Positions 1 through 9,012 are shown, counted from the stretch's first letter. The stretch: 57,516 nucleotides of DNA from Oscillospiraceae bacterium (GCA_015066365.1 SVON01000007.1:1-57516), one strand, 5' to 3'. The notes: generated by a model not told the origin, from the sequence alone. Numbers and translations are program-made.

Positions 1-1138
1 AATACTTCTTGGAGCCGTTGTTCTTGATCCACCACTCGTACCGCAGGCCCTCGCCCTCAGCGGTCAGTTTGACCGACACCTTGTTGCCCATCTGGGCATA
101 GCCGGTGGTGGGCTCTTTGGTGATGGTCACCTTGCTGGGAGAGGCCGCACCGCAGACGGAGCAAGTGCCCTCGCTCCAAATGTGGTCGGCCACCTCACGG
201 CTCTCACCGCAGACGTTACAGGTAGCATCGCAGGCGTTGTCATAGACGTGACCCAGAACTCCTTCGTCGGAAAGACCGCAGACGGAGCAGTACTTGGGCT
301 CGGTGCAGGTGGCCGGTATCCAGTTGTGACCCAGAGCCTCGCCGTCCTCATAACCGCAGATCTTACAGGTCTTGGGCTCGGTGCAGGTGGCGTCCGCGTA
401 GTCGTGGGTGATGCTACGGGTGGCACCGCAGACGTTACAGGTGGTGTCGCAGGCGTGGTCATACACGTGGTCGCCTACCTCACGGGTTTCACCGCACAGG
501 TTACAGGTGGCATCACAATCGTTATCGTACTCGTGGGGGCAAGGGGGAATCTCGGGCTCGGTGCCGTTAACGGTGACAGTGATGGGCTCCCAAGTCCAAG
601 GCTTATTCACGAGACCGTAGAAAACGATGTTCTTGTCATTGTGTTTGATGACGTCGATCGCATAGGTGCCGGAGGGAGCATCGTCCTTCACGCGGAAGGT
701 AACGGTGTAGAACAGGTTGGTCGTAACAGCCTGAGTGGTAGTGGCGGTAGGGCGCAGGAACTGCACCAGGCAGCGCTCCATATAGCCGGTCTCCTCGTCG
801 ATGGGGGAGAACAGGATGTACTTATTGCTGGAAGCGCTGAACTTGGGGCCGACCTCGATGGGGGGCATCCACATCTCTTCGTCCTCATCATAATGCGTAA
901 CCAGCTCAAAAACGTCGGGGTCAAAGCCCAGCTCAACCTGGGCGCCGATCAGGCCCAGGCTCTCGTGACCATACAGACTAACTTCTACCGTGATTTCATC
1001 ACCAGCGTTAACTTCCTCTGCGTCGGCAACGAGCTCAATATAGTACTCGTCAGCAGCCGAAACGGCAGCGAAAGGAACCAGTGTCAGGGTCATCAGCAAA
1101 GCCAATAACAAAGACAGTGCCTTTTTACATTTGTTCAT
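1..1138 (-). CDS. Secreted protein with cohesin-like domain, Cys-rich CxxC repeats and Ig-like domain (partial)
   Basis: The gene runs off the left edge, so only the first 379 codons are visible. The ATG at 1138 follows an AAGGAGAGGT ribosome binding site. Residues 1-28 form a signal peptide with a Lys-bearing N-terminus, a Leu-rich core and an Ala-x-Ala-type end. Residues about 30-195 read like a cohesin-type beta-sandwich: an early V-x-A-G-D-x-I-x-V-x-V strand, then LGFDPDVFEL, then FYTVTFRVKDDA. Residues about 197-330 carry repeated Cys motifs of the form C-x3-C-N-x-C-G and C-x2-C-G with intervening His, which resemble small metal-binding knuckles. An Ig-like segment starts after residue 335. 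The likely role is a surface or secreted scaffold or adhesin. The cohesin call is by pattern only; another carbohydrate-binding beta-sandwich is possible. The same Cys motif recurs in the large proteins at 14.8-21.1 kb. Confidence 0.75.
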   Translation of the reverse strand, partial: MNKCKKALSLLLALLMTLTLVPFAAVSAADEYYIELVADAEEVNAGDEITVEVSLYGHESLGLIGAQVELGFDPDVFELVTHYDEDEEMWMPPIEVGPKFSASSNKYILFSPIDEETGYMERCLVQFLRPTATTTQAVTTNLFYTVTFRVKDDAPSGTYAIDVIKHNDKNIVFYGLVNKPWTWEPITVTVNGTEPEIPPCPHEYDNDCDATCNLCGETREVGDHVYDHACDTTCNVCGATRSITHDYADATCTEPKTCKICGYEDGEALGHNWIPATCTEPKYCSVCGLSDEGVLGHVYDNACDATCNVCGESREVADHIWSEGTCSVCGAASPSKVTITKEPTTGYAQMGNKVSVKLTAEGEGLRYEWWIKNNGSKKY

Positions 1139-1242
1139 ACATACCTCTCCTTTTGTAAAATATTTAGGATCTATCTTTACCTTATCATATTTACCGAAAA
1201 AGCACAAGCCCTTTTCGGGTTTTCGCGCAATATTTGTGCAAG

Positions 1243-1270
1243 AAAAAAAGCCGTAGCTCTCGCCACGGCT
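1243..1270 (-). terminator. Rho-independent terminator of spoVAD
   Basis: On the minus strand an 8-bp stem (AGCCGTGG with CTACGGCT, one G-U pair) is followed by seven T residues. It lies 11 bp past the spoVAD stop codon. Confidence 0.75.
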
Positions 1271-1280
1271 ATCAAACGGA

Positions 1281-2288
1281 TTATTCCATCACCAATTCTA
1301 CCACATGGCAGATGCCGGGGATGCTTTCCCCCTGCTGGGAGGAGGTGGGGCTCATCAGCGCCCCGGTGGGACAGAACAGCACCCGCTTCAACTGCCCCTG
1401 CTCCATCTGGGGAAGAATATGAGCACACAGCACCGAGGCGGAGCATCCGCACCCGGACCCGCCGGCGTGCACGTCCTGCCGCTGACGGTCAAAGAGGAGC
1501 AACCCGCAATCGGTATAGTTATCCCCCAGGGTAATGCCCTGCCGGGAGAGCATCTGCCGGCACAGGGCGCTGCCCACCGCCCCCAGATCGCCGGTGGCGA
1601 TCAGGTCGTAGTCCCCCGGGACGGTGCCGGTATCCCGCAGAAACCGACCGATGGTGTCCGCCGCCGCAGGGGCCATAGCGGCGCCCATATTGTTCATATC
1701 GGTGACCCCCAGGTCCTGCACCCGACCCACGCACACCCGCCGTATCCGAACGCCCTTCCCCTGCCCCACCACCACCGCACCGGAGGCGGTGGCGGTCCAT
1801 TGGCTGGTGGGGGTGCGTTGCCCCCCGTATTCCAGAGGAAAGCGGAACTGACGCTCAGCGGTGCAGAAGTGGCTGGAGGTCACCGCTCCGCAGGGGGCGG
1901 CGGCCCCGCTATCCACAAAGACAGCCGCCACCGCCATAGTCTGCCCCATGGTGGAGCAGGCACCAAACTGACCTAATAGCGGCACCCCCATCTCCCGCAG
2001 TCCGTAGGTGGAGGCAATATTCTGGTTGAGCAGGTCACCGGCAAACAGCATCTGCAGTTCTTCCGTTTCCAACCCCGCCTTGGTCACCGCGCGGGACAAC
2101 GCCTCCCGTTGCAGGGCACTCTCCGCCTGCTCCCAGGTTTCCTGCCCCAGCCGAGCATCCCGAAAGATGGCGTCAAACTGCCCTCCAAGAGGGCCTTCCC
2201 CCTCCTTTTTGCCTCCCACCGCGGCATACCCCAAAATGGCGGGACCGCTGGGCAGACGGATGGTGTGCAAACCGCACCGCTTGGGCAT
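1281..2288 (-). CDS. spoVAD: Stage V sporulation protein AD (SpoVAD)
   Basis: This 335-residue protein is SpoVAD, a thiolase/FabH-fold protein of the spore inner membrane. It binds dipicolinic acid and helps load the Ca-DPA complex into the developing spore. The visible signature is the thiolase-like nucleophile region GACSTMGQ (residues 109-116), with the N-terminal stretch around residues 15-30 and the GDLGAVG and DxGLLLFD segments typical of the family. Length is normal. The ATG at 2288 has a GGAGTG ribosome binding site. In most Clostridia and Bacillus it sits next to spoVAC and spoVAE; here it stands alone, followed by its own terminator, and spoVAC lies 36 kb away. It is divergent from the small membrane protein at 2400. 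Control by a forespore sigma factor is expected from the family, but I did not find a convincing sigma-G promoter. Confidence 0.93.
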   Translation of the reverse strand: MPKRCGLHTIRLPSGPAILGYAAVGGKKEGEGPLGGQFDAIFRDARLGQETWEQAESALQREALSRAVTKAGLETEELQMLFAGDLLNQNIASTYGLREMGVPLLGQFGACSTMGQTMAVAAVFVDSGAAAPCGAVTSSHFCTAERQFRFPLEYGGQRTPTSQWTATASGAVVVGQGKGVRIRRVCVGRVQDLGVTDMNNMGAAMAPAAADTIGRFLRDTGTVPGDYDLIATGDLGAVGSALCRQMLSRQGITLGDNYTDCGLLLFDRQRQDVHAGGSGCGCSASVLCAHILPQMEQGQLKRVLFCPTGALMSPTSSQQGESIPGICHVVELVME

Positions 2289-2342
2289 AAGGCAACACTC
2301 CTTCGCTGTTTTTTATTACCTTCCCCATCCAAAAAAGGAATA

Positions 2343-2371
2343 TTCATATTCCCGGCAAAGACACATATACT
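2343..2371 (+). promoter_or_regulatory. Possible promoter of the DUF6512-like gene
   Basis: TTCATA (2343-2348), a 17-bp spacer and TATACT (2366-2371) stand 29 bp before the ATG. The -35 box is poor. A 7-bp inverted repeat (GGAATAT, 2-nt gap, ATATTCC; 2337-2352) overlaps it in the gap shared with divergent spoVAD and could be an operator. Confidence 0.4.
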
Positions 2372-2399
2372 GTTCTAAAAAAATGGGGGAGGAATGCGG

Positions 2400-2924
2400 A
2401 TGAAACGGTCGCTTTACCGATGGCAGGTGGGCGGATTTTTGTTCACGGCGCTGGGTGGGGTGTTGCTCCATTTTCTCTACGACTGGACCGGGCAAAATCC
2501 CGCTGTGGGCCTTTTCTCTGCGGTGAACGAATCCATCTGGGAGCATATGAAACTGTTGTATGTGCCGCTCTTGGTGTTTTCTTTGATCGAGGCCCACTTC
2601 CTTTCCAAGGAGTACCCCGCTTTTTGGTGCGCAAAACTATGGGGCACCTCAGCAGGACTGGTTACCATCCCCCTTCTTTACTACACCTACACGGGGGCTC
2701 TGGGATTCAGCGCAGACTGGTTCAATATCTTTATCTATTTTCTGGCGGCGGCGGTACCCTTTTCATTGGAGACCCATCTACTGCGCCACCACCTCCCCTG
2801 CCGCAACCCCAAAGGCGCGGTGGCGGCGTTACTGGCTTTAGGGGTGCTGTTTGCGCTGTTCACCTTCTTCACACCGCACTTCCCCCTATTCCAGGACCCC
2901 CTCACCGGAACGTATGGAATATAA
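2400..2924 (+). CDS. DUF6512-like small integral membrane protein
   Basis: The product is a 174-residue hydrophobic protein of unknown function. About five membrane segments can be read: one after the basic start, one near residues 50-65, one near 78-95, one near 105-120 and one near 138-155. The motif SAVNESIWEHMKLL after the first segment, with its Glu, Trp and His next to the membrane, matches my recollection of the DUF6512 family. I chose the ATG at 2400 over an in-frame ATG at 2394 because the GGGGGAGGA ribosome binding site ends at 2393, giving normal spacing only to 2400. It is monocistronic, divergent from spoVAD and convergent with malQ across a shared terminator. No function can be inferred from the neighbours. 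Confidence 0.75.
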   Translation: MKRSLYRWQVGGFLFTALGGVLLHFLYDWTGQNPAVGLFSAVNESIWEHMKLLYVPLLVFSLIEAHFLSKEYPAFWCAKLWGTSAGLVTIPLLYYTYTGALGFSADWFNIFIYFLAAAVPFSLETHLLRHHLPCRNPKGAVAALLALGVLFALFTFFTPHFPLFQDPLTGTYGI

Positions 2925-2963
2925 AAGAAAGAGCCTGCGGCATCTGCCGCAGGCTCTTTCTTT
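2924..2963. terminator. Bidirectional terminator between the small membrane protein gene and malQ
   Basis: A perfect 17-bp stem (2924-2940 with 2947-2963) closes a 6-nt loop. Its ends are A-rich on one side and T-rich on the other, so it can terminate both convergent transcripts. The malQ stop codon overlaps its right edge. Confidence 0.9.
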
Positions 2964-4443
2964 ATCGATCGTACAATTTGGTCAGCTTGGCGATCTTTTT
3001 CGCCAGCGCCGGGGTGAGGGCATCGGCGGCCATGCGCCATTGCCAGTTGCCCTCGGCCAGACCGGGGGTGTTGGTGCGGGCGGTGTTGTCCAGCTCCAGA
3101 TAGTCCTGCATCTGGGTGACAAACAGGTCTGCCACGCTGCTCATCCCGCCCCGGATGAGACCCCAAACATAGCCCTCTTGCTGGTTCAGGCCCAGATAGT
3201 CCACCGCCTTTTGCCGGTCGGCAGGGTCAGCCCCCTCCAACCAGCCCAGGAGGGTCTCGTTGTCGTGGGTACCGCCGTAGCAGACACAGTTTTGGGGATA
3301 GGTATGGGGCAGATAGTCGCTGCTCTCCTTGGCGTCAAAGGCGAATTCCAGCACCTTCATCCCAGGGAAGCCGGACTCCTTGAGCAGTTTCACCACGTCG
3401 GGAGAGGGCTCGCCCAAATCCTCTGCAATAAAGCGAATGTTGGAGAACCAATCCCGCAGCACCCCCACCAGCGCCATACCCGGTCCTTTGACCCAATGAC
3501 CGCTCTTGGCGGTCTTGGCGCCGTAGGGTACCGACCAGTAGGTGTCAAAGCCCCGGAAATGGTCGATGCGGATGACGTCGTACAGCTTGGCGGCGCCGTC
3601 CACCCGGCGAATCCACCAGGCGTAGCCATCCCTCGCCATAGTTTCATAATCGTAGAGGGGGTTGCCCCACAGCTGGCCGTCCTCCGAGAAATAATCCGGC
3701 GGCACCCCCGCCACCGCGGTGGGAAAGCCCTTTTCGTCCAACTGAAAGCTCTCGGGAGAGGCCCACACGTCCACCGAATCCAGCGCCACGTAGATGGGCA
3801 GGTCACCGAGGATGCCCACACCCTTTTTATGCGCATAGTCCCGCAGATCCGCCCATTGAGTGAAAAACAGATACTGGATATAGGTGAACAGCCGGATGTC
3901 CTGTGCCAACGCCTCCCGATACCGCGCTACCGCCGCCGGCTTACGCAGACGGATGGCCTCCGGCCAATCCAACCAACAGGCCATACCAAAGTGGCGCTTG
4001 AGCGCCATAAACAGGGCGTAATCCGGCAACCAACCGGCATTCTCTTTTACAAAAGCGGCAACCTGGTCTGCATCCCGCTCCCAGCCCCGGTCGGTGGCCT
4101 TTTGGAGCAGGGTAAAGCGGTTTTCATACAGCTTTCCGTAGTCCACCCGTTCCGGGTCATCGCCCCATGCAAGGGCGTCGATCTCCGCCCGGGTCAGCAG
4201 ACGGTCCGCCACCAACCGGTCCAAGTCAATATAGTAAGGGTTGCCCGCATAGGTGGAGGGACTCTGATAGGGAGAGTCGCCATAGCTGGTGGGGCCCACC
4301 GGCAGCATCTGCCACCAGGACTGCCCCGCCTGACTGAGAAAATCCACGTAATCCCGGGCTGCCTTGCCCAGCGTACCAATACCGTAGGGGGACGGCAGGG
4401 CGTAGAGCGGCATCAATATGCCGCTGCTGCGTTTTATTGACAT
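2962..4443 (-). CDS. malQ: 4-alpha-glucanotransferase (amylomaltase, GH77)
   Basis: This 493-residue cytoplasmic enzyme transfers alpha-1,4-glucan segments between maltodextrins, releasing glucose, in maltodextrin or glycogen metabolism. The GH77 catalytic positions are all visible: nucleophile Asp294 in RIDHFRGF, acid/base Glu341 in FIAEDLG and Asp394 in THDNET. The N-terminal SSGILMPLYALPSPYGIGTLG is also typical. The open frame extends 25 codons upstream, but the ATG at 4443 is preceded by GGAGGGG at good spacing and begins the family-typical sequence. A -10 and -35 pair lies just upstream (4480-4507), which the longer start would overlap. Transcription is divergent from the esterase operon. 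No maltose transporter or glycogen gene is in the window, so the carbohydrate source is not shown. Confidence 0.95.
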   Translation of the reverse strand: MSIKRSSGILMPLYALPSPYGIGTLGKAARDYVDFLSQAGQSWWQMLPVGPTSYGDSPYQSPSTYAGNPYYIDLDRLVADRLLTRAEIDALAWGDDPERVDYGKLYENRFTLLQKATDRGWERDADQVAAFVKENAGWLPDYALFMALKRHFGMACWLDWPEAIRLRKPAAVARYREALAQDIRLFTYIQYLFFTQWADLRDYAHKKGVGILGDLPIYVALDSVDVWASPESFQLDEKGFPTAVAGVPPDYFSEDGQLWGNPLYDYETMARDGYAWWIRRVDGAAKLYDVIRIDHFRGFDTYWSVPYGAKTAKSGHWVKGPGMALVGVLRDWFSNIRFIAEDLGEPSPDVVKLLKESGFPGMKVLEFAFDAKESSDYLPHTYPQNCVCYGGTHDNETLLGWLEGADPADRQKAVDYLGLNQQEGYVWGLIRGGMSSVADLFVTQMQDYLELDNTARTNTPGLAEGNWQWRMAADALTPALAKKIAKLTKLYDR

Positions 4444-4479
4444 AGGAGAAAACCCCTCCTCAAACAAATATACTCTTCT

Positions 4480-4507
4480 AGTATAGCACATTTCCCCGAA
4501 AACGCAA
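4480..4507 (-). promoter_or_regulatory. malQ promoter
   Basis: On the minus strand TTGCGT (4507-4502), a 16-bp spacer and TATACT (4485-4480) stand about 37 bp before the malQ ATG. Its -35 box is only 10 bp from the -35 box of the divergent esterase promoter, so one regulator could control both. Confidence 0.65.
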
Positions 4508-4517
4508 CCGGAAAGCA

Positions 4518-4546
4518 TTTACTTTTTTGCCAAAGCGTGCTATACT
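4518..4546 (+). promoter_or_regulatory. Promoter of the esterase operon
   Basis: TTTACT (4518-4523), a 17-bp spacer and TATACT (4541-4546) lie 30 bp before the ATG at 4576. It is back-to-back with the malQ promoter. Confidence 0.65.
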
Positions 4547-4575
4547 GAAGGAAAATAATCTGCGAGGTGTTGTCT

Positions 4576-5223
4576 ATGTATACCAAACACAAATGGAGCA
4601 GCGAACAGTGGCACAACTTTAACTACGTGGTGAACCTGCCGAAGGATTATGACGAGAGCAAACGGTATCCTCTGGTATTCTTCCTCCACGGTGCCGGTGA
4701 GCGGGGTGACGACCTGGAGGTGGCCTGCACCCACGGCTATATGCGCTACGTGCGGGAGCAGAACGCGGAATACCCCTTCCTGTTCGTGGCACCCCAGTGC
4801 CCCGGCTGGGATTATTGGGGCTGCTACACCGAGAGTCTGCTCCACTTTATTGACTATATCTGCGACACCTACCCGGTGGACAAGGATCGGGTGATCCTCA
4901 CCGGCTTAAGTATGGGCGGCACCGGCACCTGGATGCTGGCGATGGCCGACCCAGATCGGTTCGCCTGCCTTGTGCCGGTGTGCGGCAGCGGTATCGTGTG
5001 GAACGCCAAGCGCTTGGCGAACCTGCCCATCCGCATCTATCACGGTGACGACGACCCCATCGTCCCCTTTGAGGAGAGCGTTGTGATGCTCCGGGAGCTG
5101 ACCCGGGCAAACGCCGACGTGAAACTGACCATCTGCTACGGTGCCGGGCACAACGCCTGGGAAGTGGCCTATCAAGATAAAGAACTCATTGATTGGATGA
5201 TGGCCCAAAAGCGGAAAGGATGA
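4576..5223 (+). CDS. Alpha/beta-hydrolase, prolyl-oligopeptidase/esterase-like
   Basis: The product is a 215-residue cytoplasmic alpha/beta-hydrolase related to the predicted peptidase/carboxylesterase group that includes feruloyl-esterase-like enzymes. The oxyanion-hole region FFLHGAGERG (residues 35-44), the nucleophile elbow GLSMGG with Ser112, an acid residue Asp160 in HGDDDPIVP and His192 in GAGHNAW form a complete catalytic triad. There is no signal peptide. I chose the ATG at 4576 rather than the GTG at 4567 because GAGGTG supplies a ribosome binding site at the right distance and that GTG lies within it. The next gene, an acetylesterase, starts right at its stop, so the two are an operon. 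Together they suggest removal of ester groups from imported oligosaccharides. The true substrate is unknown. Confidence 0.88.
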   Translation: MYTKHKWSSEQWHNFNYVVNLPKDYDESKRYPLVFFLHGAGERGDDLEVACTHGYMRYVREQNAEYPFLFVAPQCPGWDYWGCYTESLLHFIDYICDTYPVDKDRVILTGLSMGGTGTWMLAMADPDRFACLVPVCGSGIVWNAKRLANLPIRIYHGDDDPIVPFEESVVMLRELTRANADVKLTICYGAGHNAWEVAYQDKELIDWMMAQKRKG

Positions 5224-5228
5224 ACCCT

Positions 5229-6512
5229 ATGAAACTGGCAGACATCTTCACCAATTCGATGGTATTGCAACGCCGCAAACCGATTGCGGTGTTTGGCTCC
5301 GGCTCCGGCAAGGGCCGGGTGGAGTTGGCCGGCAACGCGGTGGCGTTTGAGGCCGACGACGGCTGGCTGGTGCACCTGCCGGCGATGGAGGCCGGAGGTC
5401 CCTACGAGATGACCGTCACCCTGAACGACGAGGTGGTCACCCTCACCGATATTCTGGTGGGTGACGTGTACTTAGCCGGCGGTCAGTCCAATATGCAGTT
5501 CCGTGTAGAGGAGTCGGTGGACATCCCCCGCATCCCTAACCCCAACGTGCGGGTGTTCACCGAGGGGCACGGCGCGGATGAGAACCGCAACGAGTGGTAC
5601 GACTACACCCCCTGGCAGGTAGCCACCCCGGAGAATTTGGAAAAATTCACCGCCATCGGCTACGATGTGGCCCGGATGCTGCAGGAGGAGCTGCACATTC
5701 CCATCGGCATCGTGTCCTGCAACCTGGGTGCTTCCCGGGTGGATGCCTGGACCGCCCCCCAGATCGTAGAGGCACCCGACTATCAACAGATGTTGGGTAA
5801 CAAGCATTGGGACTGGCACTATTATAAGTTTAACCAGCAGTCCTGGTGCTATCTCACCAAGCTGTTGCCCCTGGTTCCCTACGGCATCCACGGTATCTTG
5901 TGGTATCAGGGCGAGAGCAACCGCCTGGAGGAAGAGGCGGTACACTATCACACCCTGCTGGGCCGATTGATTGAAAACTGGCGTGACCTGTGGGGGGAGA
6001 ATCTCCCCTTCTACATCGTCCAGATTGCCCCCCACGCCGACAGCGCAGAGAACGACTGGCCCCACATCCGCCAGGCCCAGGAGCGGGTAGCCAAAGAGGT
6101 GCCCGGTGCCTATCTGGTCACGCTGGGTCACACCGGTGAGAGCGACAACATCCACCCCACCAAAAAGCACCATCTGGCACAGAAGCTGACCGCCGCGGTG
6201 CTGACCGTTCAGTTTGGTTACAAGCGGGAGTATTGCGGCCCGGTGTATGAGTCCGCAGAGGGGTCTGACGAGGGGGTAAAGATCTCCTTTACCCACGCTG
6301 CCGGCCTGCATTTCGCCGGCGACCCCGCCGACCTGGTGGTCTATGACGCACAGGGCAACGCCCTGGATCACGCCGTCGCCATCTACGACGACGCGCTGTT
6401 TGTCACCGCCCCCGGCATCGCCCGGGTGGAGCTGGGTTGGCGCAACGCCCCCACCCATAATCTGTATAACGAGAGCGGCTTCCTGGCATCGCCCTTTTGC
6501 ATTACGATATAA
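5229..6512 (+). CDS. Sialate O-acetylesterase-type SGNH hydrolase
   Basis: This 427-residue enzyme belongs to the SASA family, which removes O-acetyl groups from sialic acids or xylan-type sugars. Visible signatures are the N-terminal NMVLQR-like NSMVLQR (9-15), the block I motif GGQSNMQ with Ser87, the WYQGESN motif (225-231) and the catalytic dyad Asp306 and His309 in SDNIHPTKKH. There is no signal peptide, so it should act on imported sugars. Two in-frame ATGs are close. The one at 5220 overlaps the upstream stop as ATGA, while the one at 5229 has AAAGGA at normal spacing and matches the usual family N-terminus, so I prefer 5229. It is translationally close to the alpha/beta-hydrolase and is followed by a strong terminator. 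No sialic acid catabolic gene is nearby, so a plant-glycan acetylester is equally plausible. Confidence 0.9.
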   Translation: MKLADIFTNSMVLQRRKPIAVFGSGSGKGRVELAGNAVAFEADDGWLVHLPAMEAGGPYEMTVTLNDEVVTLTDILVGDVYLAGGQSNMQFRVEESVDIPRIPNPNVRVFTEGHGADENRNEWYDYTPWQVATPENLEKFTAIGYDVARMLQEELHIPIGIVSCNLGASRVDAWTAPQIVEAPDYQQMLGNKHWDWHYYKFNQQSWCYLTKLLPLVPYGIHGILWYQGESNRLEEEAVHYHTLLGRLIENWRDLWGENLPFYIVQIAPHADSAENDWPHIRQAQERVAKEVPGAYLVTLGHTGESDNIHPTKKHHLAQKLTAAVLTVQFGYKREYCGPVYESAEGSDEGVKISFTHAAGLHFAGDPADLVVYDAQGNALDHAVAIYDDALFVTAPGIARVELGWRNAPTHNLYNESGFLASPFCITI

Positions 6513-6514
6513 GG

Positions 6515-6549
6515 AAAAGAGAGCCTAACAAAGGTTAGGCTCTCTTTTT
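6515..6549 (+). terminator. Terminator of the esterase operon
   Basis: A 15-bp stem (6515-6529 with 6534-6548) around a 4-nt loop ends in a run of T, just past the stop codon at 6512. Confidence 0.9.
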
Positions 6550-6575
6550 TATGGTTTCTTGTACATTTTTCCAAA

Positions 6576-6604
6576 TTGACATTTTTCGCGCTTTCGTATA
6601 TAAT
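6576..6604 (+). promoter_or_regulatory. Consensus promoter of the riboswitch-pflBA transcript
   Basis: TTGACA (6576-6581), a 17-bp spacer and TATAAT (6599-6604) are both full consensus. It is the strongest promoter seen in the window, placed 10 bp before the riboswitch aptamer. Confidence 0.9.
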
Positions 6605-6613
6605 AAAGACACA

Positions 6614-6690
6614 GGCTCCCACATAACTGACGGATAGCGCAGGCAAAACTGCGGTGGAGTGTGGGGGCGTCAACGCCGACCGTCTGGGCA
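6614..6690 (+). ncRNA. ZTP riboswitch (pfl motif) aptamer
   Basis: The transcript leader folds like the ZTP/ZMP riboswitch, which senses the purine intermediates AICAR monophosphate (ZMP) and its triphosphate as a signal of 10-formyl-tetrahydrofolate shortage. P1 pairs CTCCCACA (6616-6623) with TGTGGGGG (6660-6667, one wobble). P2 pairs CGCAG (6638-6642) with CTGCG (6649-6653). The conserved AACTGACGG segment forms the pseudoknot GACGG (6629-6633) with CCGTC (6680-6684), and the diagnostic CTGGGCA ends the aptamer. A small optional hairpin (6666-6677) sits between the two halves. The element directly precedes a terminator and pflB, the arrangement for which the motif was named. The identification is from remembered consensus, not a covariance search. 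Confidence 0.9.
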
Positions 6691-6723
6691 AAATCAGTTT
6701 ATCAACTGATTTTGCCCTTTTTT
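6686..6723 (+). terminator. Riboswitch-controlled terminator (expression platform)
   Basis: A perfect 14-bp stem (6686-6699 with 6704-6717) with loop TATC and a six-T tail. Its 5' arm starts with the GGGC of the aptamer's conserved CTGGGCA, so ligand-bound aptamer and terminator are mutually exclusive. That predicts pflBA switches on when ZMP or ZTP rises. Confidence 0.9.
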
Positions 6724-6780
6724 AATTGGTAAATCTTACCGATTAGAGAGGGCAAAATCCGACGAAAAGGAGTGCTTTCT

Positions 6781-9012
6781 ATGACTCATTCGCATTGGAA
6801 CGGCTTTAACCCCGGTGTATGGCAGGAAGAGATCAACGTGCGGGATTTCATCCAGCGCAACTATACCCCTTATACCGGCGACCACAGTTTTCTGACCGAG
6901 GCCACCCCCCGCACCAAAGCGCTGATGCAAAAGCTGCAGGAGCTGTTTGCAAAGGAGCGCCAAAACGGCGGCGTGCTGGACGTGGATACCAACACCGTAT
7001 CCTCGCTGACCAGCTATGCCCCCGGTTACATTGACAAGGATAACGAGCTGATCGTGGGTATGCAGACCGACAGCCCGCTCAAGCGAGGGGTCAACCCCTT
7101 TGGCGGCATCCGTATGGCCCGCCAGGCCTGCGCCGCCTACGGCTATCGCCTCAGCGATAAGGTGGAGGATGAATTTAAGTTCCGCACCACCCACAACGAC
7201 GGCGTCTACCGCGCCTATACCGACGAGATGCGGGCAGCCCGTAAGTGCCACATCATCACCGGTCTGCCGGATGCCTACGGTCGCGGCCGTATCATCGGCG
7301 ACTATCGCCGGGTGGCGCTGTACGGCGTGGATAAGCTGATCGAAGAAAAGAAGAAGGATAAAGCGGCGGTGGCCGTCGGCGGCTTTGACGCCGACAGCGT
7401 CAAGCTGACCGAAGAGCTGTATCAGCAGATCACCTTCCTGGGCTATCTCAAGGAGATGGCGACGATGTACGGCTACGACATCAGCGGCCCCGCCAAAAAT
7501 GCCCGCGAGGCCATTCAGTGGACCTATTTCGCCTATCTGGCCGCCATCAAGGAGCAGAACGGCGCCGCGATGTCCCTGGGGCGTGTGGCCACCTTCTTTG
7601 ATATTTACATCGAGCGTGATCTGGCCGAGGGCACCCTCACCGAGGAAACGGCACAAGAGCTGATGGACGATTTTGTGATGAAACTCCGCATCGCCCGGCA
7701 TCTGCGCACCCCCGAATACAACGAGCTGTTCGGCGGCGATCCTATGTGGATCACCGAGGCGGTGGGCGGTATGGGTCAGGATGGCCGCACCCTGGTCACC
7801 AAAAACTCCTTCCGCATCCTGCACACGCTGTATACCTTGGATACCTCCTCCGAGCCCAACCTGACCGTGCTGTGGTCTAAGGCTCTGCCGGAGAACTTTA
7901 AGCGCTACTGCGCCAAGGTGTCTGCCGACACCGACTCCATCCAGTATGAGAACGACGACCTGATGCGCCCCCTGCACGGCGACGATTACGCCATCGCCTG
8001 CTGTGTGTCTGCCATGACCATCGGCAAGCAGATGCAGTTCTTCGGTGCCCGGTGCAACCTGGCCAAGCTGCTGAATCTGGCCATCAACGGTGGCTTTGAC
8101 GCTATGTCCGGTATGCACATCGGCCCCCAGATGCCGGTGATGGACACAGAGACCCTGGATTACGACGCCGTGATGGAGCGCTATGCCATCTACATCCAGT
8201 GGATGATGAATCTGTACGTCAACACCATGAACGCCATCCACTATATGCACGATAAGTACGCCTATGAAAAGACCCAGATGGCGCTGCACGATACCGACGT
8301 GCAGCGGTTGATGGCCTTTGGTGTGGCCGGTTTCTCGGTGGTGGCGGATTCTCTCTCCGCCATCAAGCACGCCAAGGTGCACCCCATCAAGGACGAGATG
8401 GGCTATATCACCGGTTACCACACCGAGGGGGACTTCCCCACCTATGGCAACGACGACGACCGGGTGGATCTGATTGCCCGCGATCTGGCTCACCAGGTGA
8501 TCACCGAGCTGCGTAAGACCCCCACCTATCGGGGCGCCACCCACACCCTGTCCATTCTGACCATCACCTCCAACGTGATGTACGGCAAGCATACCGGCGC
8601 CACCCCCGACGGTCGCGCCGCCGGCACCCCCTTTGCCCCCGGTGCCAACCCCATGCATAACCGGGAGCAGAACGGCGCCCTGGCCTCCCTCAACTCGGTG
8701 TCCAAGATCCGCTACGAGGACTGCCGGGACGGCATCTCCAACACCTTCTCCATCGCCCCGGAGGCCCTGGGCAAGACCGAGGAGGAGCGAGTGAGCCATC
8801 TGGTGACCATTCTGGACGGCTATTTCGGCCGTGGGGCCCACCACCTGAACGTCAACGTACTGAACCGGGATACCCTCATCAAGGCCTACGAAAATCCGGA
8901 GGCCTATCCCAACCTGACCATCCGCGTGTCCGGCTATGCGGTGAACTTCTGCAAGCTGTCCCGAGAGCAGCAGCGTGAGGTCATCAGCCGTACCTTCCAT
9001 CAAGCGGTATGA
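6781..9012 (+). CDS. pflB: Formate C-acetyltransferase (pyruvate formate-lyase)
   Basis: This 743-residue glycyl-radical enzyme converts pyruvate and CoA to acetyl-CoA and formate in anaerobic metabolism. The active-site Cys pair is Cys407-Cys408 in AIACCVSAM. The radical Gly is Gly718 in RVSGYAV, 26 residues from the C-terminus, as in known PFLs. Other family hallmarks are RRVALYG near residue 177 and [12 protein letters not shown] chose the ATG at 6781 over the GTG at 6772 because AAAAGGAG ends just at that GTG. The activase gene overlaps its stop by four bases. A ZTP riboswitch with a terminator precedes it, linking formate production to one-carbon demand for purine synthesis. Length and motifs are complete. 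Confidence 0.97.
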   Translation: MTHSHWNGFNPGVWQEEINVRDFIQRNYTPYTGDHSFLTEATPRTKALMQKLQELFAKERQNGGVLDVDTNTVSSLTSYAPGYIDKDNELIVGMQTDSPLKRGVNPFGGIRMARQACAAYGYRLSDKVEDEFKFRTTHNDGVYRAYTDEMRAARKCHIITGLPDAYGRGRIIGDYRRVALYGVDKLIEEKKKDKAAVAVGGFDADSVKLTEELYQQITFLGYLKEMATMYGYDISGPAKNAREAIQWTYFAYLAAIKEQNGAAMSLGRVATFFDIYIERDLAEGTLTEETAQELMDDFVMKLRIARHLRTPEYNELFGGDPMWITEAVGGMGQDGRTLVTKNSFRILHTLYTLDTSSEPNLTVLWSKALPENFKRYCAKVSADTDSIQYENDDLMRPLHGDDYAIACCVSAMTIGKQMQFFGARCNLAKLLNLAINGGFDAMSGMHIGPQMPVMDTETLDYDAVMERYAIYIQWMMNLYVNTMNAIHYMHDKYAYEKTQMALHDTDVQRLMAFGVAGFSVVADSLSAIKHAKVHPIKDEMGYITGYHTEGDFPTYGNDDDRVDLIARDLAHQVITELRKTPTYRGATHTLSILTITSNVMYGKHTGATPDGRAAGTPFAPGANPMHNREQNGALASLNSVSKIRYEDCRDGISNTFSIAPEALGKTEEERVSHLVTILDGYFGRGAHHLNVNVLNRDTLIKAYENPEAYPNLTIRVSGYAVNFCKLSREQQREVISRTFHQAV

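Noticed and set aside
4576-6512. A sialic acid catabolism cluster around the acetylesterase
   Set aside because: No NanA, NanE, NanK or sialidase-like gene is present; the family also acts on other acetylated sugars.
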